64,000 bases of DNA from Sulfuricurvum sp. (lineage in GTDB: Bacteria; Campylobacterota; Campylobacteria; Campylobacterales; Sulfurimonadaceae), in contig JAUXYP010000008.1 in NCBI GenBank assembly GCA_030694265.1, positions 248,001 to 312,000 of the forward strand, given 5' to 3'. The notes beneath the pieces were generated by a model. The model worked only from the letters and a program-made list of their open reading frames with translations, was not told the DNA's origin and ran no database searches. The position numbers were made by a program, and so were the translations under genes. Shown in pieces: positions 8,816 to 16,368 of the stretch (position 1 is its first letter; the number at the start of each line of letters is the position of its first letter).

Positions 8816-9031
8816 TTAAAGGAGATCGACACCTTTTTGGGTCAATACCAAAGTTACGCCGTCTGGTTGTATTGTGATGATAGCATCATTGGCAAGTTCA
8901 TCCATCGCTCGTGCAAAGAACTTGTCTTGTTTCGAATCCAGTTTTTTCAAAATAGCTTTGATCACATCTGCTTTGGTCATAACATGGCCCTCAACTGCAT
9001 TGCTGGATTTAAACCAATGCATAAACATCAT
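8816..9031 (-). CDS. Hypothetical protein, start uncertain (frame continues upstream)
   Basis: From the ATG at 9031 it is 71 residues (MMFMHWFKSSNAVEGH, then a KADVIKAILKKLD helix and a basic-hydrophobic C-terminal LVLTQKGVDLL), resembling a small winged-helix or ring-like fold, but I recognise no family. The ATG has a poor ribosome site. The same frame stays open upstream to a TGA at 9185-9187 and reads as a plausible Pro/Lys-rich linker (KPSYTDRKTTPKRNYANPP). That extension contains no ATG, GTG or TTG, but an AAGGA sits four bases before an ATC pair at 9158-9163. The real protein could be about 116 residues with an unusual start, or the start may have been lost. Confidence 0.6.
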   Translation of the reverse strand: MMFMHWFKSSNAVEGHVMTKADVIKAILKKLDSKQDKFFARAMDELANDAIITIQPDGVTLVLTQKGVDLL

Positions 9032-9155
9032 TTTGATCTCATTGACCTGCAGGGTCTCTAAATTTTCTTTTTTCGGGGGGGCTTTGCGTGCAAAGTTTTG
9101 TGGAGGATTTGCATAATTTCTTTTTGGTGTTGTTTTTCTGTCAGTGTATGAAGGT

Positions 9156-9185
9156 TTGATGATGGTTCCTTGAGTATCGTATAAT
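9156..9185 (+). promoter_or_regulatory. Possible sigma-70 promoter TTGATG-18-TATAAT
   Basis: TTGATG at 9156-9161 and TATAAT at 9180-9185 with an 18-base spacer, on the plus strand 110 bases before the next plus-strand gene. It overlaps the 5' region of the minus-strand orphan gene. It could drive the gene at 9294 with a leader, or a short RNA ending near 9239 where ACTC/GAGT is followed by seven T. Confidence 0.35.
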
Positions 9186-9293
9186 CAGTTACGTAATTGT
9201 ATATGCTTTTGCTTAATCACTCTCTAGCGGAGTTTTTTTGTGTAAAATACGATTTATTATTTATACATTATGTATGAGTGCTATTGAAGGAAT

Positions 9294-9716
9294 ATGATGA
9301 AAGAATTGGTAAAATCGGATTTAATATTTGCGTTTGAACACGATATTAAAATGGCTCTGTATACACTAGACAGATACAATATTGAGGCTAACTTGGCTTT
9401 GGTTGCCTGTGATGATTATGATATTGATAAAGCACATCTCATAGAGAGTGTCAGACAAAGTGATGTCGCAAAAAGAGTTAATGACCATTATATCGCCGTT
9501 TTATTTACCTTCGTTGATCATGCTGGGGCTAGATGCGCCTTGGAAAAATTGGTGAATCGCTACCAGCAATACCATTTAAAAGGGAGTTTAATCGCATTAA
9601 AAAAAGGTGAAACAATTGAATCCGTTTGTGAGCGAATATTAGCAGCCAATCATCTTATTCATGAAGATACTGTTAATGCAATATTTGATGAATCCCAGCA
9701 CGCTCTTCAGCAGTAG
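9294..9716 (+). CDS. Hypothetical cytoplasmic protein
   Basis: 140 residues, acidic, no signal peptide or membrane segment, mixed helix/strand. Two adjacent ATG codons at 9294 and 9297 follow a GAAGGAA ribosome site. A possible promoter, TTGTGT-18-TATACA, ends about 40 bases upstream. The middle (ARCALEKLVNRYQQYHLKG then SLIALKKGETIESVCERI) vaguely recalls the shape of a degenerate nucleotide-cyclase-type domain, but no GGDEF-like signature is present, so I assign no function. It stands alone between genes on the other strand. Confidence 0.72.
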   Translation: MMKELVKSDLIFAFEHDIKMALYTLDRYNIEANLALVACDDYDIDKAHLIESVRQSDVAKRVNDHYIAVLFTFVDHAGARCALEKLVNRYQQYHLKGSLIALKKGETIESVCERILAANHLIHEDTVNAIFDESQHALQQ

Positions 9717-9732
9717 ATGAATACAGCAGCTA

Positions 9733-10323
9733 CTAATTCAGTTCATCGTCTTTCCAATATTTAGTTCCCTGAATGGTTGCTTGTAACGCTAAACCATTTT
9801 GTGTCAATTTATATAGCCGTATCCCAGGTGCGACTGTAATAGCTGCGCCATATGCGGCTCCTTTTTCAGAGAGTTTTGCAGCGGCATCCGCTTGAGCATT
9901 GGCTTCCCATCCCTCATTGACAAATTGGTCAAAAACGGCTTTGTTTTCAAAAATAAAGACGGCTCTGAAATCTTTTATTCCCAGACCAAAACCGACACCG
10001 CCAGAGGCCATATTCATATAGGTATTTTTTCCAGTAGCATTGACGTGCGCCATTCCTCTGCCGCCTTCCGCTGAGAGCAGTATCAGGTTGACGCCGACAT
10101 TGCTAAATGCTGCATATCCGTATGATCCGGCTATCATACTTTTGGCCTCTGGCGCATGTTTAAACAAAAGTTGCAGAGTCTCATTACTGATCTTCAAACG
10201 CTCGGCACGTTTTTCATCAATAGTTTGACCACTCCAAAAACCTGAGAACATAACTATGGCTGTTAAGGCCAACAAAATCATCCGTAACATACGAGAAATT
10301 GATAGGAATTTGAATTGTTCCAT
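9733..10323 (-). CDS. SYLF/Ysc84-domain lipid-binding protein, exported
   Basis: 196 residues with an N-terminal hydrophobic segment (MILLALTAIVMFSGFW) that is a signal peptide or anchor. The body matches the SYLF (Ysc84/DUF1001-like) family: AKSMIAGSYGYAAFSNVG, the glycine-rich MASGGVGFGLGIKDFRAVFIFEN, and KLSEKGAAYGAAITVAPGIRLYKLTQNGLALQ. Proteins of this family bind phosphoinositides in eukaryotes; in bacteria they are periplasmic or envelope proteins of unclear role. An AGGAT ribosome site precedes the ATG. It follows the nuclease gene at a distance of 32 bases and may share its transcript. Confidence 0.88.
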   Translation of the reverse strand: MEQFKFLSISRMLRMILLALTAIVMFSGFWSGQTIDEKRAERLKISNETLQLLFKHAPEAKSMIAGSYGYAAFSNVGVNLILLSAEGGRGMAHVNATGKNTYMNMASGGVGFGLGIKDFRAVFIFENKAVFDQFVNEGWEANAQADAAAKLSEKGAAYGAAITVAPGIRLYKLTQNGLALQATIQGTKYWKDDELN

Positions 10324-10355
10324 AGGTTTATCCTTTTATCTTTTATGTAAGTATT

Positions 10356-11186
10356 TTAGAACATGAATTTTAAAAGTTTATCAATGATATGAATTATATC
10401 TTTATTTGATAGATTGTTGTACGAACCGCCTTGATGCTGTTGCGGAGCTGGTAAATTCATCGCTTTTTGTTTGGATGAGGCAGCCATTGCAGGAAAGAAT
10501 CGTATTCCTGTTAACTGTTCTAGCTCAGCGATACTGATCACTTCATAGTCATTGCTAGGGGCATTAGAGACGAGATACGCTGCACCTTGATCGGCTGAGG
10601 GGTCATAAATCGCTTTATAGAGTTTTGTGGGGATAAATACTCTTCCTCCGATACGTTTGACCTGAGCAGTGTTAAATATGGGTCCTGTAATAATGTACAG
10701 TTGCCCTTTTTGGTTGGTAAGATGGCGGGTTGCACCCTCGATTGCCGACCATATACCTCGATTGTTACTAGAGTCTTGAGGAATCATATTCGCAAGAGTA
10801 AAACACTCATGCTGTGCTTTTTTCCCACCCATGTCAGCTGCAGGTGCCATGTGGCCTCGATCATAGCCAGAATGAGAGTAATCAGAGAGTTCGGCACGCT
10901 CGTCAGTATCGAGCTGATCTTCGGGGTGAAAATCATTGCTTCTTTTACTCTTATGACTTAATCCCTCTTTTGTCAAATGTTCGGCACTCCATAAGGGTGT
11001 ACGGGAAATACCTGAGTGTATTATCGCAAACGAGGAATAGCAGAGCTCTTTGGTTTTTGAGGAGAGTTTGTCATTGAGAATATCGGGAGCTTGATTGGAG
11101 TAATAGAGCCCATCGCACTGTGTAGGCGCAGAAAATAATGCAGTTGAGAGTACGAGAAAAGTGAGAAGAGAGATAAATAATTTCAT
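10356..11186 (-). CDS. Secreted DNA/RNA non-specific endonuclease (NUC1 family)
   Basis: 276 residues with a signal peptide (MKLFISLLTFLVLSTALFSA). The beta-beta-alpha metal site is intact: YDRGHMAPAADM with catalytic H112 at 109-120, and the metal-binding asparagine region ANMIPQDSSNNRGIW at 131-145. Such enzymes cut DNA and RNA without sequence preference in the periplasm or medium, for nucleotide scavenging or destruction of incoming DNA. Two cysteines (24, 49) near the mature N-terminus could form a disulfide. No immunity gene is adjacent, as expected for an exported enzyme. C-terminal about 45 residues are low-complexity and not part of the fold. Confidence 0.93.
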   Translation of the reverse strand: MKLFISLLTFLVLSTALFSAPTQCDGLYYSNQAPDILNDKLSSKTKELCYSSFAIIHSGISRTPLWSAEHLTKEGLSHKSKRSNDFHPEDQLDTDERAELSDYSHSGYDRGHMAPAADMGGKKAQHECFTLANMIPQDSSNNRGIWSAIEGATRHLTNQKGQLYIITGPIFNTAQVKRIGGRVFIPTKLYKAIYDPSADQGAAYLVSNAPSNDYEVISIAELEQLTGIRFFPAMAASSKQKAMNLPAPQQHQGGSYNNLSNKDIIHIIDKLLKFMF

Positions 11187-11310
11187 GGCGCAATATTAAC
11201 ATTATTTTTACTAACGTGAAGATTGAATATCTGACCCCTAGTCTCAACATACAAGTTTAAAGGATGGCTATAGAGCGATGCTATAATAGTGGACATACGA
11301 GGAGTTAGCC

Positions 11311-11691
11311 ATGGGCACGGTCATTATGCTGTTTATATTACCTCTTGGGGTATTAGTCTATTTTTGGGATCGTCGAAATTATACACAGAGCCTTGAAATT
11401 TTTCGGAGTTATATCACGCAAATGAGCCATACTGATTTGCCTGATGCTGACAAGATGGCAAAAATCGACGAGATGTTTTATCAAAACGGATACGCTCGAA
11501 TAGAGCGCTCTGATACACATCTTATCATCGAAAAAAAACATTTCAACGTCGGGGTGCTTTTAATGGCGGTGGGATTACTGACCTATTTTGGACTGTTTCT
11601 CTATTTGCTTTACTACCGTTTTTTTCTCAAACCGCGAAGGTTGAGTATTGATTTTGAAGGAGAAGTGATGATGAAGGAAAGGGAAAAATAG
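11311..11691 (+). CDS. Hypothetical small membrane protein
   Basis: 126 residues. One membrane segment at the very N-terminus (TVIMLFILPLGVLVYFW) and a second near residues 74-96 (VGVLLMAVGLLTYFGLFLYLLYYRFF), with a polar domain of about 55 residues between them and a basic tail. GAGGAG precedes the ATG, whose context is clear. Isolated on the plus strand between minus-strand genes. I do not recognise the family. Confidence 0.7.
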   Translation: MGTVIMLFILPLGVLVYFWDRRNYTQSLEIFRSYITQMSHTDLPDADKMAKIDEMFYQNGYARIERSDTHLIIEKKHFNVGVLLMAVGLLTYFGLFLYLLYYRFFLKPRRLSIDFEGEVMMKEREK

Positions 11692-11707
11692 GCTGTAACA
11701 TTTTCCC

Positions 11708-12172
11708 TTACTTTACTGTAAATCTCTGTCTCGTGACTATTCCCCAATAGGGGTCATCGTAGGAATCTTCAATATATGCTGTCTCGATAAAAGACTTTAT
11801 TGTTTTACGCCAAAATGCGGTGGCGTATTGGGCTGTCTGAATCTGTTTGATCTCCCAATCTCCGGGATAGTTTTTCCAAATAGCGTGGGCGAACTGCATT
11901 CCGATACCATTTTTTCGAAAATAGGGGAGTACGTAAAACTCACATACCTCGTAGGCATGAGCCTCTTTGCAATGGATAGCTGCGATTCCGGCAGGGGTAT
12001 CGTCGATGATAAGTAAAAAGCCTAGTGTATCGTCTCCTAGATGGGTATCGAGTTCGAACAGACCCGATGCATTTGGTTTCTTTCCCGTGATAGGTGAGAA
12101 CTCAGCTTCGTAGGATTGTATGAGGTTGTGATAGACATGGGAATTAGTTTCGGTAACAGGGGTGATTTTCAT
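11708..12172 (-). CDS. GNAT-family N-acetyltransferase
   Basis: 154 residues of a single GNAT fold. The acetyl-CoA loop reads YFRKNGIGMQFAHAIW, with the R/Q-x-x-G-x-G/A signature at 86-91, preceded by the beta-strand YEVCEFYVLPYF. Substrate cannot be read from sequence. It begins only 4 bases after the antitoxin stop on the same strand, so it is likely the third gene of the toxin-antitoxin transcript. Acetyltransferase toxins of the TacT type carry their own RHH antitoxins, so this one is more probably a passenger or housekeeping enzyme than a toxin. Confidence 0.85.
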   Translation of the reverse strand: MKITPVTETNSHVYHNLIQSYEAEFSPITGKKPNASGLFELDTHLGDDTLGFLLIIDDTPAGIAAIHCKEAHAYEVCEFYVLPYFRKNGIGMQFAHAIWKNYPGDWEIKQIQTAQYATAFWRKTIKSFIETAYIEDSYDDPYWGIVTRQRFTVK

Positions 12173-12176
12173 AGAG

Positions 12177-12458
12177 TTAAACTACTTGAATCTGTAAACG
12201 TTTTCCCATCGCACTGACCGCACTTTCGATGGTAGCAAGTGTGATTGAGGTGTTGAGCGGATCGAGCAGACGATCTATTGCACTGCGGCTGGTATTCATC
12301 CGCTTTGCCATTTCCGTTTTCGTAATATGCTCTTTTTTCATCGTTTCTTCGAGTTGGTAAGCGATAACCCGTTTGATTGCAACCGCTTCGGCTTGGGCGA
12401 GCATCCCTTCTTCTTCTAAAAAATCATCGAAATTTGTTCCGATTCCCTGAGGTTTCAT
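12177..12458 (-). CDS. XRE-type antitoxin (helix-turn-helix)
   Basis: 93 residues. The helix-turn-helix lies at about 45-68 (ITKTEMAKRMNTSRSAIDRLLD), followed by a hydrophobic TLATIESAVSAMGKRL helix. The order is toxin first, then antitoxin, with a 4-base ATGA overlap, as in HigBA-type modules and the RelE/Gp49-XRE pairs. It should neutralise the upstream toxin and repress the shared promoter, most likely through the palindrome at 12799-12814. Confidence 0.88.
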   Translation of the reverse strand: MKPQGIGTNFDDFLEEEGMLAQAEAVAIKRVIAYQLEETMKKEHITKTEMAKRMNTSRSAIDRLLDPLNTSITLATIESAVSAMGKRLQIQVV

Positions 12459-12793
12459 CGTATCTCCTTTAGGCGTTTGATCGCCAAATCTATTTCTTCT
12501 TTCGGGGTTTGTTGTGTCTTTTTAATAAACCCGTGGAGCAGTACCATCCAATCGTCTATGATCGTAAAGATCACCCGAGCGATCCGTTTATCGGAAATAT
12601 TATTTCGTACCTCGTACAGTTTATTTCCGAGCAGGCGAGATACTGGCATCCCGATAGGCCATCCATATTCGACGGTTTTAATATCATTGCCGACGATCTG
12701 TCGGTAATGCGGTTCTAATGATTTGAGCCATTCGCGCACGGGTTCGTTACCGCTTGGACTTTGATAAAAAACGACGTTTATTTTCTTATTCAT
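12455..12793 (-). CDS. RelE/HigB-like toxin (phage-derived Gp49-like family)
   Basis: 112 residues from the ATG at 12793. A start four codons earlier would place the operator palindrome over the first codons and has no ribosome site. The fold reads as Gp49-like/RelE: VVFYQSPSGNEPVREWLKSL, the basic NDIKTVEYGWPIGMPVSRLLG, LYEVRNNI, RIARVIFTIIDDWMVLLHGF and the basic KKTQQTPKEEIDLAIKR tail. Members cleave mRNA, usually on the ribosome. First gene of the toxin-antitoxin pair. Confidence 0.88.
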   Translation of the reverse strand: MNKKINVVFYQSPSGNEPVREWLKSLEPHYRQIVGNDIKTVEYGWPIGMPVSRLLGNKLYEVRNNISDKRIARVIFTIIDDWMVLLHGFIKKTQQTPKEEIDLAIKRLKEIR

Positions 12794-12798
12794 TGATT

Positions 12799-12814
12799 GT
12801 ACCATTTTTGGTAC
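12799..12814 (-). promoter_or_regulatory. Palindromic operator of the toxin-antitoxin pair
   Basis: GTACCATTTTTGGTAC: 5-base perfect arms around a 6-base spacer (symmetry continues partly into it), placed just before the toxin ATG at 12793. Position and symmetry fit an autoregulatory site for the XRE antitoxin; binding itself is inference. Confidence 0.6.
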
Positions 12815-12959
12815 GATATGTCAAAGAGGTGGTATTTTTAGGGAAAAAGGTTTTGGACATTATCAACTCCCTTTTTATCGGTTATTGTAATGCCGTGTTA
12901 TGCTAGGTTGAAATTATATTGCATTTTGAAATGTGGGGTGAGGGAAGGGGAATAAAAAA

Positions 12960-12987
12960 GTTGCTTGTCCCCTTTTTTGGGCAAGGC
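12960..12987 (-). terminator. Intrinsic terminator of the 106-residue membrane protein gene
   Basis: On the minus strand, GCCTTGCCC and GGGGACAAGC pair around an A6 loop and are followed, after CAAC, by TTTTTT. It lies directly past the stop at 12994. Confidence 0.65.
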
Positions 12988-12993
12988 GTTTAT

Positions 12994-13314
12994 TTAATTG
13001 CAAACAAAATTTCCACCACAAACTATTTGAAGTAAAGTAATGAGTATTAAAATAGATGCAGGTCCAATTAAGCCGATCAGTGTGTAGTTTTTGGAAATAG
13101 TAAGAGAGCCTTCTTTACGGTTTTTCCAAAAACCAGCGTTGCCCTTAAGTACAGGTATTGGATATACTAAAATTGATATTGCAAGACATATAGTTAAGGG
13201 ATTTGTTTCAGATCCCGGTGCATCAAACATAAACATTGTCCCGAAAAGTCCTAGAGGCCACATTAATAAGCTAAGTAGTAAAACTAAATTGACAAAACTA
13301 TATATTAACTTCAA
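12994..13314 (-). CDS. Hypothetical membrane protein, three segments
   Basis: 106 residues starting at a TTG with AGGA six to seven bases upstream. Membrane segments at about 5-28 (VNLVLLLSLLMWPLGLFG), 40-56 (TICLAISILVYPIPVL) and 80-100 (LIGLIGPASILILITLLQIV). No recognisable family. It has its own downstream terminator and lies between the toxin-antitoxin unit and the repeat-flanked gene, in the most accessory-looking part of the window. Confidence 0.62.
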   Translation of the reverse strand: MKLIYSFVNLVLLLSLLMWPLGLFGTMFMFDAPGSETNPLTICLAISILVYPIPVLKGNAGFWKNRKEGSLTISKNYTLIGLIGPASILILITLLQIVCGGNFVCN

Positions 13315-13402
13315 TCTTTATCCTATTATTAGTTGAAGTAATTGTAATATAAATAAAATTAAATATAAATTTTTTTTGTTATGAAGTTTTATTCCCGCCT
13401 TA

Positions 13403-13473
13403 CTCGCTCCCAAGCTCCAGCTTGGGAGTGTATAGTATCAGTATGCATTTCCAACGAGGACGTTGGGAACGAG
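13403..13473. repeat. 71-bp hairpin repeat, copy 1
   Basis: Begins CTCGCTCCCAAG and ends TTGGGAACGAG, so the ends form an imperfect terminal inverted repeat. Inside are two hairpins: CCCAAGCTCCAGCTTGGG at 13410-13427 and CCAACGAGGACGTTGG at 13451-13466. A second 71-bp copy in the same orientation lies at 14322-14392, on the other side of the gene between them. From memory, this kind of sequence (GCTCCAGC ... CGAGGACG) occurs dispersed in many proteobacterial and cyanobacterial genomes as a small non-coding mobile repeat. Confidence 0.8.
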
Positions 13474-13499
13474 GAAGAGGAATTTAGATTCGGTTAGTA

Positions 13500-14297
13500 T
13501 TAGCTAGAACTTACGTTCATGGCTTCCGAAATTCCTGTATGCCAGAATACATCAGGTTTCCCATCTAATCGTTTGGGGATGGAGTCCCTTTCAGGATTTT
13601 CAAACACCCAATCCTCGCCACGCTGAATTGCTGTATAGAAATCATACCTATTCCCATTGTGTTTCAGTTCCACATATTGTGTCCATTGTCCATTACGAGC
13701 AGTCCAGTCTACCCTAAAGCGAATCAAAGGCTGTGTGGTGTCACAAGGCATAATCTGCTGTTGCACAACAGCCAGGTCTGCTTGCATCGTACCGAGATTG
13801 AAATTAACATGGTGCTTGAAAAAGTCTTGAATATTTCCAGTGCGTTTGACTTCTTCAATTCCTAGATTAGCTTTGGATAGATCTATGACACTAGCTTTGG
13901 CGTCGATTAGAGAGTAATTTCCTACAACATGGGAAGTGATATTACGAATGGCTCCATCCTGTGGATTAACTAACATAAGCCATCCAACACTCTTTCCGCC
14001 GGAAGCATGCCCTTCTAGCCTCTCCGTAGCTTCAGTTAGAGCGGCGAGCAAATTTTCTTGCTTCTTTACGATACCGCCGAGTCCACTTTCAACCGCTTGT
14101 TGCTTCTTAACTCGGAACCACTGCGCAAATGCCCAGCAGATCAAAAAGAATGAACCGCCAAAAATAGTAATAGCATCAACCAAATGTTGCTTATCAGGTG
14201 TTGCTACAAGACTGTAGACTGTCCATCCAACCGCTATAAGAAATGGGATTCCCATTTCGCGAACAAGCTGCTTCATCACATTTTGGATATCACTCAT
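13500..14297 (-). CDS. Hypothetical membrane-anchored protein flanked by repeats
   Basis: 265 residues. Two membrane segments (about 16-32 and 42-60) sit at the N-terminus, then a coiled-coil-like stretch with ENLLAALTEATERLEG, then a soluble cytoplasmic domain of about 165 residues (SVGWLMLVNPQDGAIRNI onward). A strong AGGAGG ribosome site precedes the ATG. No family recognised. It is enclosed by two near-identical 71-bp repeats in the same orientation, which suggests it arrived or moved together with them. Upstream htpG is on the same strand but over 100 bases away, beyond the second repeat. Confidence 0.68.
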   Translation of the reverse strand: MSDIQNVMKQLVREMGIPFLIAVGWTVYSLVATPDKQHLVDAITIFGGSFFLICWAFAQWFRVKKQQAVESGLGGIVKKQENLLAALTEATERLEGHASGGKSVGWLMLVNPQDGAIRNITSHVVGNYSLIDAKASVIDLSKANLGIEEVKRTGNIQDFFKHHVNFNLGTMQADLAVVQQQIMPCDTTQPLIRFRVDWTARNGQWTQYVELKHNGNRYDFYTAIQRGEDWVFENPERDSIPKRLDGKPDVFWHTGISEAMNVSSS

Positions 14298-14321
14298 TTA
14301 AGTACCTCCTGATGTTTCTTT

Positions 14322-14392
14322 CTCGCGCTCAAGCTCCAGTTTGGGAGTGTATATCATCAGTCTGCATTCCCAACGAGGACGTTGAAAACGAG
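14322..14392. repeat. 71-bp hairpin repeat, copy 2
   Basis: Same length and orientation as the copy at 13403-13473, identical at about 62 of 71 positions by eye with no gaps. Changes fall in the arms (for example TTGAAAACGAG at the right end instead of TTGGGAACGAG), so this copy's terminal pairing is decayed. It separates htpG from the orphan membrane gene. Confidence 0.8.
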
Positions 14393-14404
14393 AAATAGAT
14401 GTGA

Positions 14405-16285
14405 TTACAGCGCCTTAGCCATAATACGGTTAAGACGAGCGATAAACCCTGCGGTATCGGCTAACGTTTCACCCTCATAGAGTTTTGCCTGATCGAGCAA
14501 TACATGTGCCGCATCGTCGATGAGAGCTACATCTGCTGAATCACTGAGCTTTTTGATCAACTCGTGGTTCGGATTGATTTGCAAGATTTGTTTTGGTGCC
14601 GGCATATCGCCACCCATGTTTCCGAACTGTTTCATCATCTGCGCCATCATGTAGCCTGAATCTTCTTTGTCCACTTTGATACAAACCGCTGAGTCTGTCA
14701 GGTCAAAGGTTGTTTCGACTTTTGAAACACTCTCGCCTAGTGCGCTTTGAAGCTGAGTGATGAACCCTTCAAGTCCTTTTGCTTTTTCTTCGTGCTCTTT
14801 TTTCTCTTCTTCGCTCTCTTCGAGTTTTGCATCGTTGACGTTGATTAGTTTGAACTCTTTGTACTCGTTAACCATTGGGAATACGATGGTGTCGATCTCT
14901 TCGTTGAGGACTAGGACATCAATCCCTTTTGCTTTGAAACGCTCTAGGCTCGGAGAGTTTTTGAGCATTTGCAGAGACATTTTAGCTGTGATGTAATAGA
15001 TCTCTTTTTTCTCTGCGTCTGCACCCTCTACAAACTTGCTGAACATTACCGGCTCTGCAGAGTTTAGAGTGTTGAGTTTTAGAAGCTCCATGATTCTCTC
15101 ACGGTTGCCCATGTCGCTGTAGAGACCTTCTTTGAGAACGTTGCCGAACTCTTTGTAGAATGCGTCGTATTTCTCTGTGTCGTTTTCAGCTACTTTTGAA
15201 AGCTCACCGAGAACTTTTTTTACCGATGCGTTTTTGATCTTGCTCATCACTTTGTTGCTTTGCAAGATTTCGCGGCTGACATTGAGCGGTAGATCAGCAG
15301 AATCGATTACCCCGCGCAAGAAACGCAAGTATGTCGGCATAAGCTCTTTTTCATCGTCAGAGATGAAAACGCGGTTGATGTAGAGTTTGACACCGCTTTG
15401 GTAGTCAACACGGTACAAGTCCATCGGCGCTTTGGATGGGATGTAAAAGAGGGTGGTGTACTCTAAAGACCCCTCTGCCTTGTTGTGCATCCACATCAAT
15501 GGTTCGCCAGAGTCGTGCGCGATGCTTGAGTAGAAATCTTTGTATTCATCGTCGCTAATATCAGATTTGCTGATCGTCCACAGAGCGTTTGCTTTGTTGA
15601 TCTGGACGTTATTGGTTACGTTAGAGCCTTTTTCTTCACCATCTGCCGGTGCTACGTATTCCTCTTTGTCCATGAAGATCGGGAAAGGGATGTGGTTAGA
15701 GTATTTTTTGATGATAGTTTCGATACGGTGTGCTTCTAGGAACTCGTCCTCATCGTCTTTTAGGTGCATGATGATGCTTGTCCCGTGTGTATCACGCTCT
15801 GCTGGTTCAAGATCGTACTCACTGCCCGCCATTGAGCTCCACTTGTACGCGCTCTCTTCGCCTGCTTTGCGGCTGATGACTTCGACTTTATCAGCTACCA
15901 TAAATGCCGCGTAGAAACCGACACCGAACTGGCCGATAAGGTTGGAGTCTTTTTTCTGATCGCCGGAGAGTTGTGATAAAAATGCTTTGGTTCCTGATTT
16001 TGCAATCGTTCCGAGGTTTTCAACAAGATCGGTTTCATTCATACCGATACCGCTATCACTGATGGTAAGAGTTTTCGCCTCTTTATCAACGATGATGTCG
16101 ATACGTGGGTTAAAGGTGATCCCTTTGTATTGCTCATCAGTGAGGACGAGCATATTGAGCTTATCGAGTGCGTCTGAACCATTCGATACGAGTTCGCGAA
16201 CAAAGATCTCTTTGTTCGAGTAGAGCGAGTGGATCATTAACTGTAAGATTTGTGAAACTTCGGTTTGAAACTGATGTTTTGCCAT
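14405..16285 (-). CDS. htpG: Molecular chaperone HtpG (bacterial Hsp90)
   Basis: ATP-driven cytoplasmic chaperone. 626 residues, the normal length (E. coli 624). The GHKL ATP-binding domain shows FVRELVSNGSDALDKL near 27-42, ISDSGIGMNETDLV near 75 and GQFGVGFYAAF near 118. The middle domain has YRVDYQSGVKLYINRVFI and PLNVSREILQ, and the C-terminal dimer domain is complete. The ATG is preceded by a GGAAAC-type ribosome site. Single-gene unit: truA upstream ends about 95 bases away. Confidence 0.98.
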   Translation of the reverse strand: MAKHQFQTEVSQILQLMIHSLYSNKEIFVRELVSNGSDALDKLNMLVLTDEQYKGITFNPRIDIIVDKEAKTLTISDSGIGMNETDLVENLGTIAKSGTKAFLSQLSGDQKKDSNLIGQFGVGFYAAFMVADKVEVISRKAGEESAYKWSSMAGSEYDLEPAERDTHGTSIIMHLKDDEDEFLEAHRIETIIKKYSNHIPFPIFMDKEEYVAPADGEEKGSNVTNNVQINKANALWTISKSDISDDEYKDFYSSIAHDSGEPLMWMHNKAEGSLEYTTLFYIPSKAPMDLYRVDYQSGVKLYINRVFISDDEKELMPTYLRFLRGVIDSADLPLNVSREILQSNKVMSKIKNASVKKVLGELSKVAENDTEKYDAFYKEFGNVLKEGLYSDMGNRERIMELLKLNTLNSAEPVMFSKFVEGADAEKKEIYYITAKMSLQMLKNSPSLERFKAKGIDVLVLNEEIDTIVFPMVNEYKEFKLINVNDAKLEESEEEKKEHEEKAKGLEGFITQLQSALGESVSKVETTFDLTDSAVCIKVDKEDSGYMMAQMMKQFGNMGGDMPAPKQILQINPNHELIKKLSDSADVALIDDAAHVLLDQAKLYEGETLADTAGFIARLNRIMAKAL

Positions 16286-16368
16286 GTGACTGTTTCCTTT
16301 GATGGTTAAAATTTAGAAGTGTGATTTTAACGAAATAGTATTAATAATGCAAGAAGTATCAATAAAGT

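Noticed and set aside
9032..9293. tRNA or other known RNA gene in the gap
   Set aside because: No T-loop or acceptor-stem pairing recognised; only a promoter-like element and a weak hairpin.
13380..14400. Insertion sequence around the repeat-flanked gene
   Set aside because: No transposase-like motif in the gene and no visible target duplication outside the repeats.
11708..14400. Prophage or larger genomic island
   Set aside because: Apart from the toxin-antitoxin pair and repeats there is no integrase, phage structural gene or tRNA attachment site.
15540..15914. Long open frame antisense to htpG
   Set aside because: Shadow of the strongly conserved htpG frame, serine-rich and without motifs or ribosome site.
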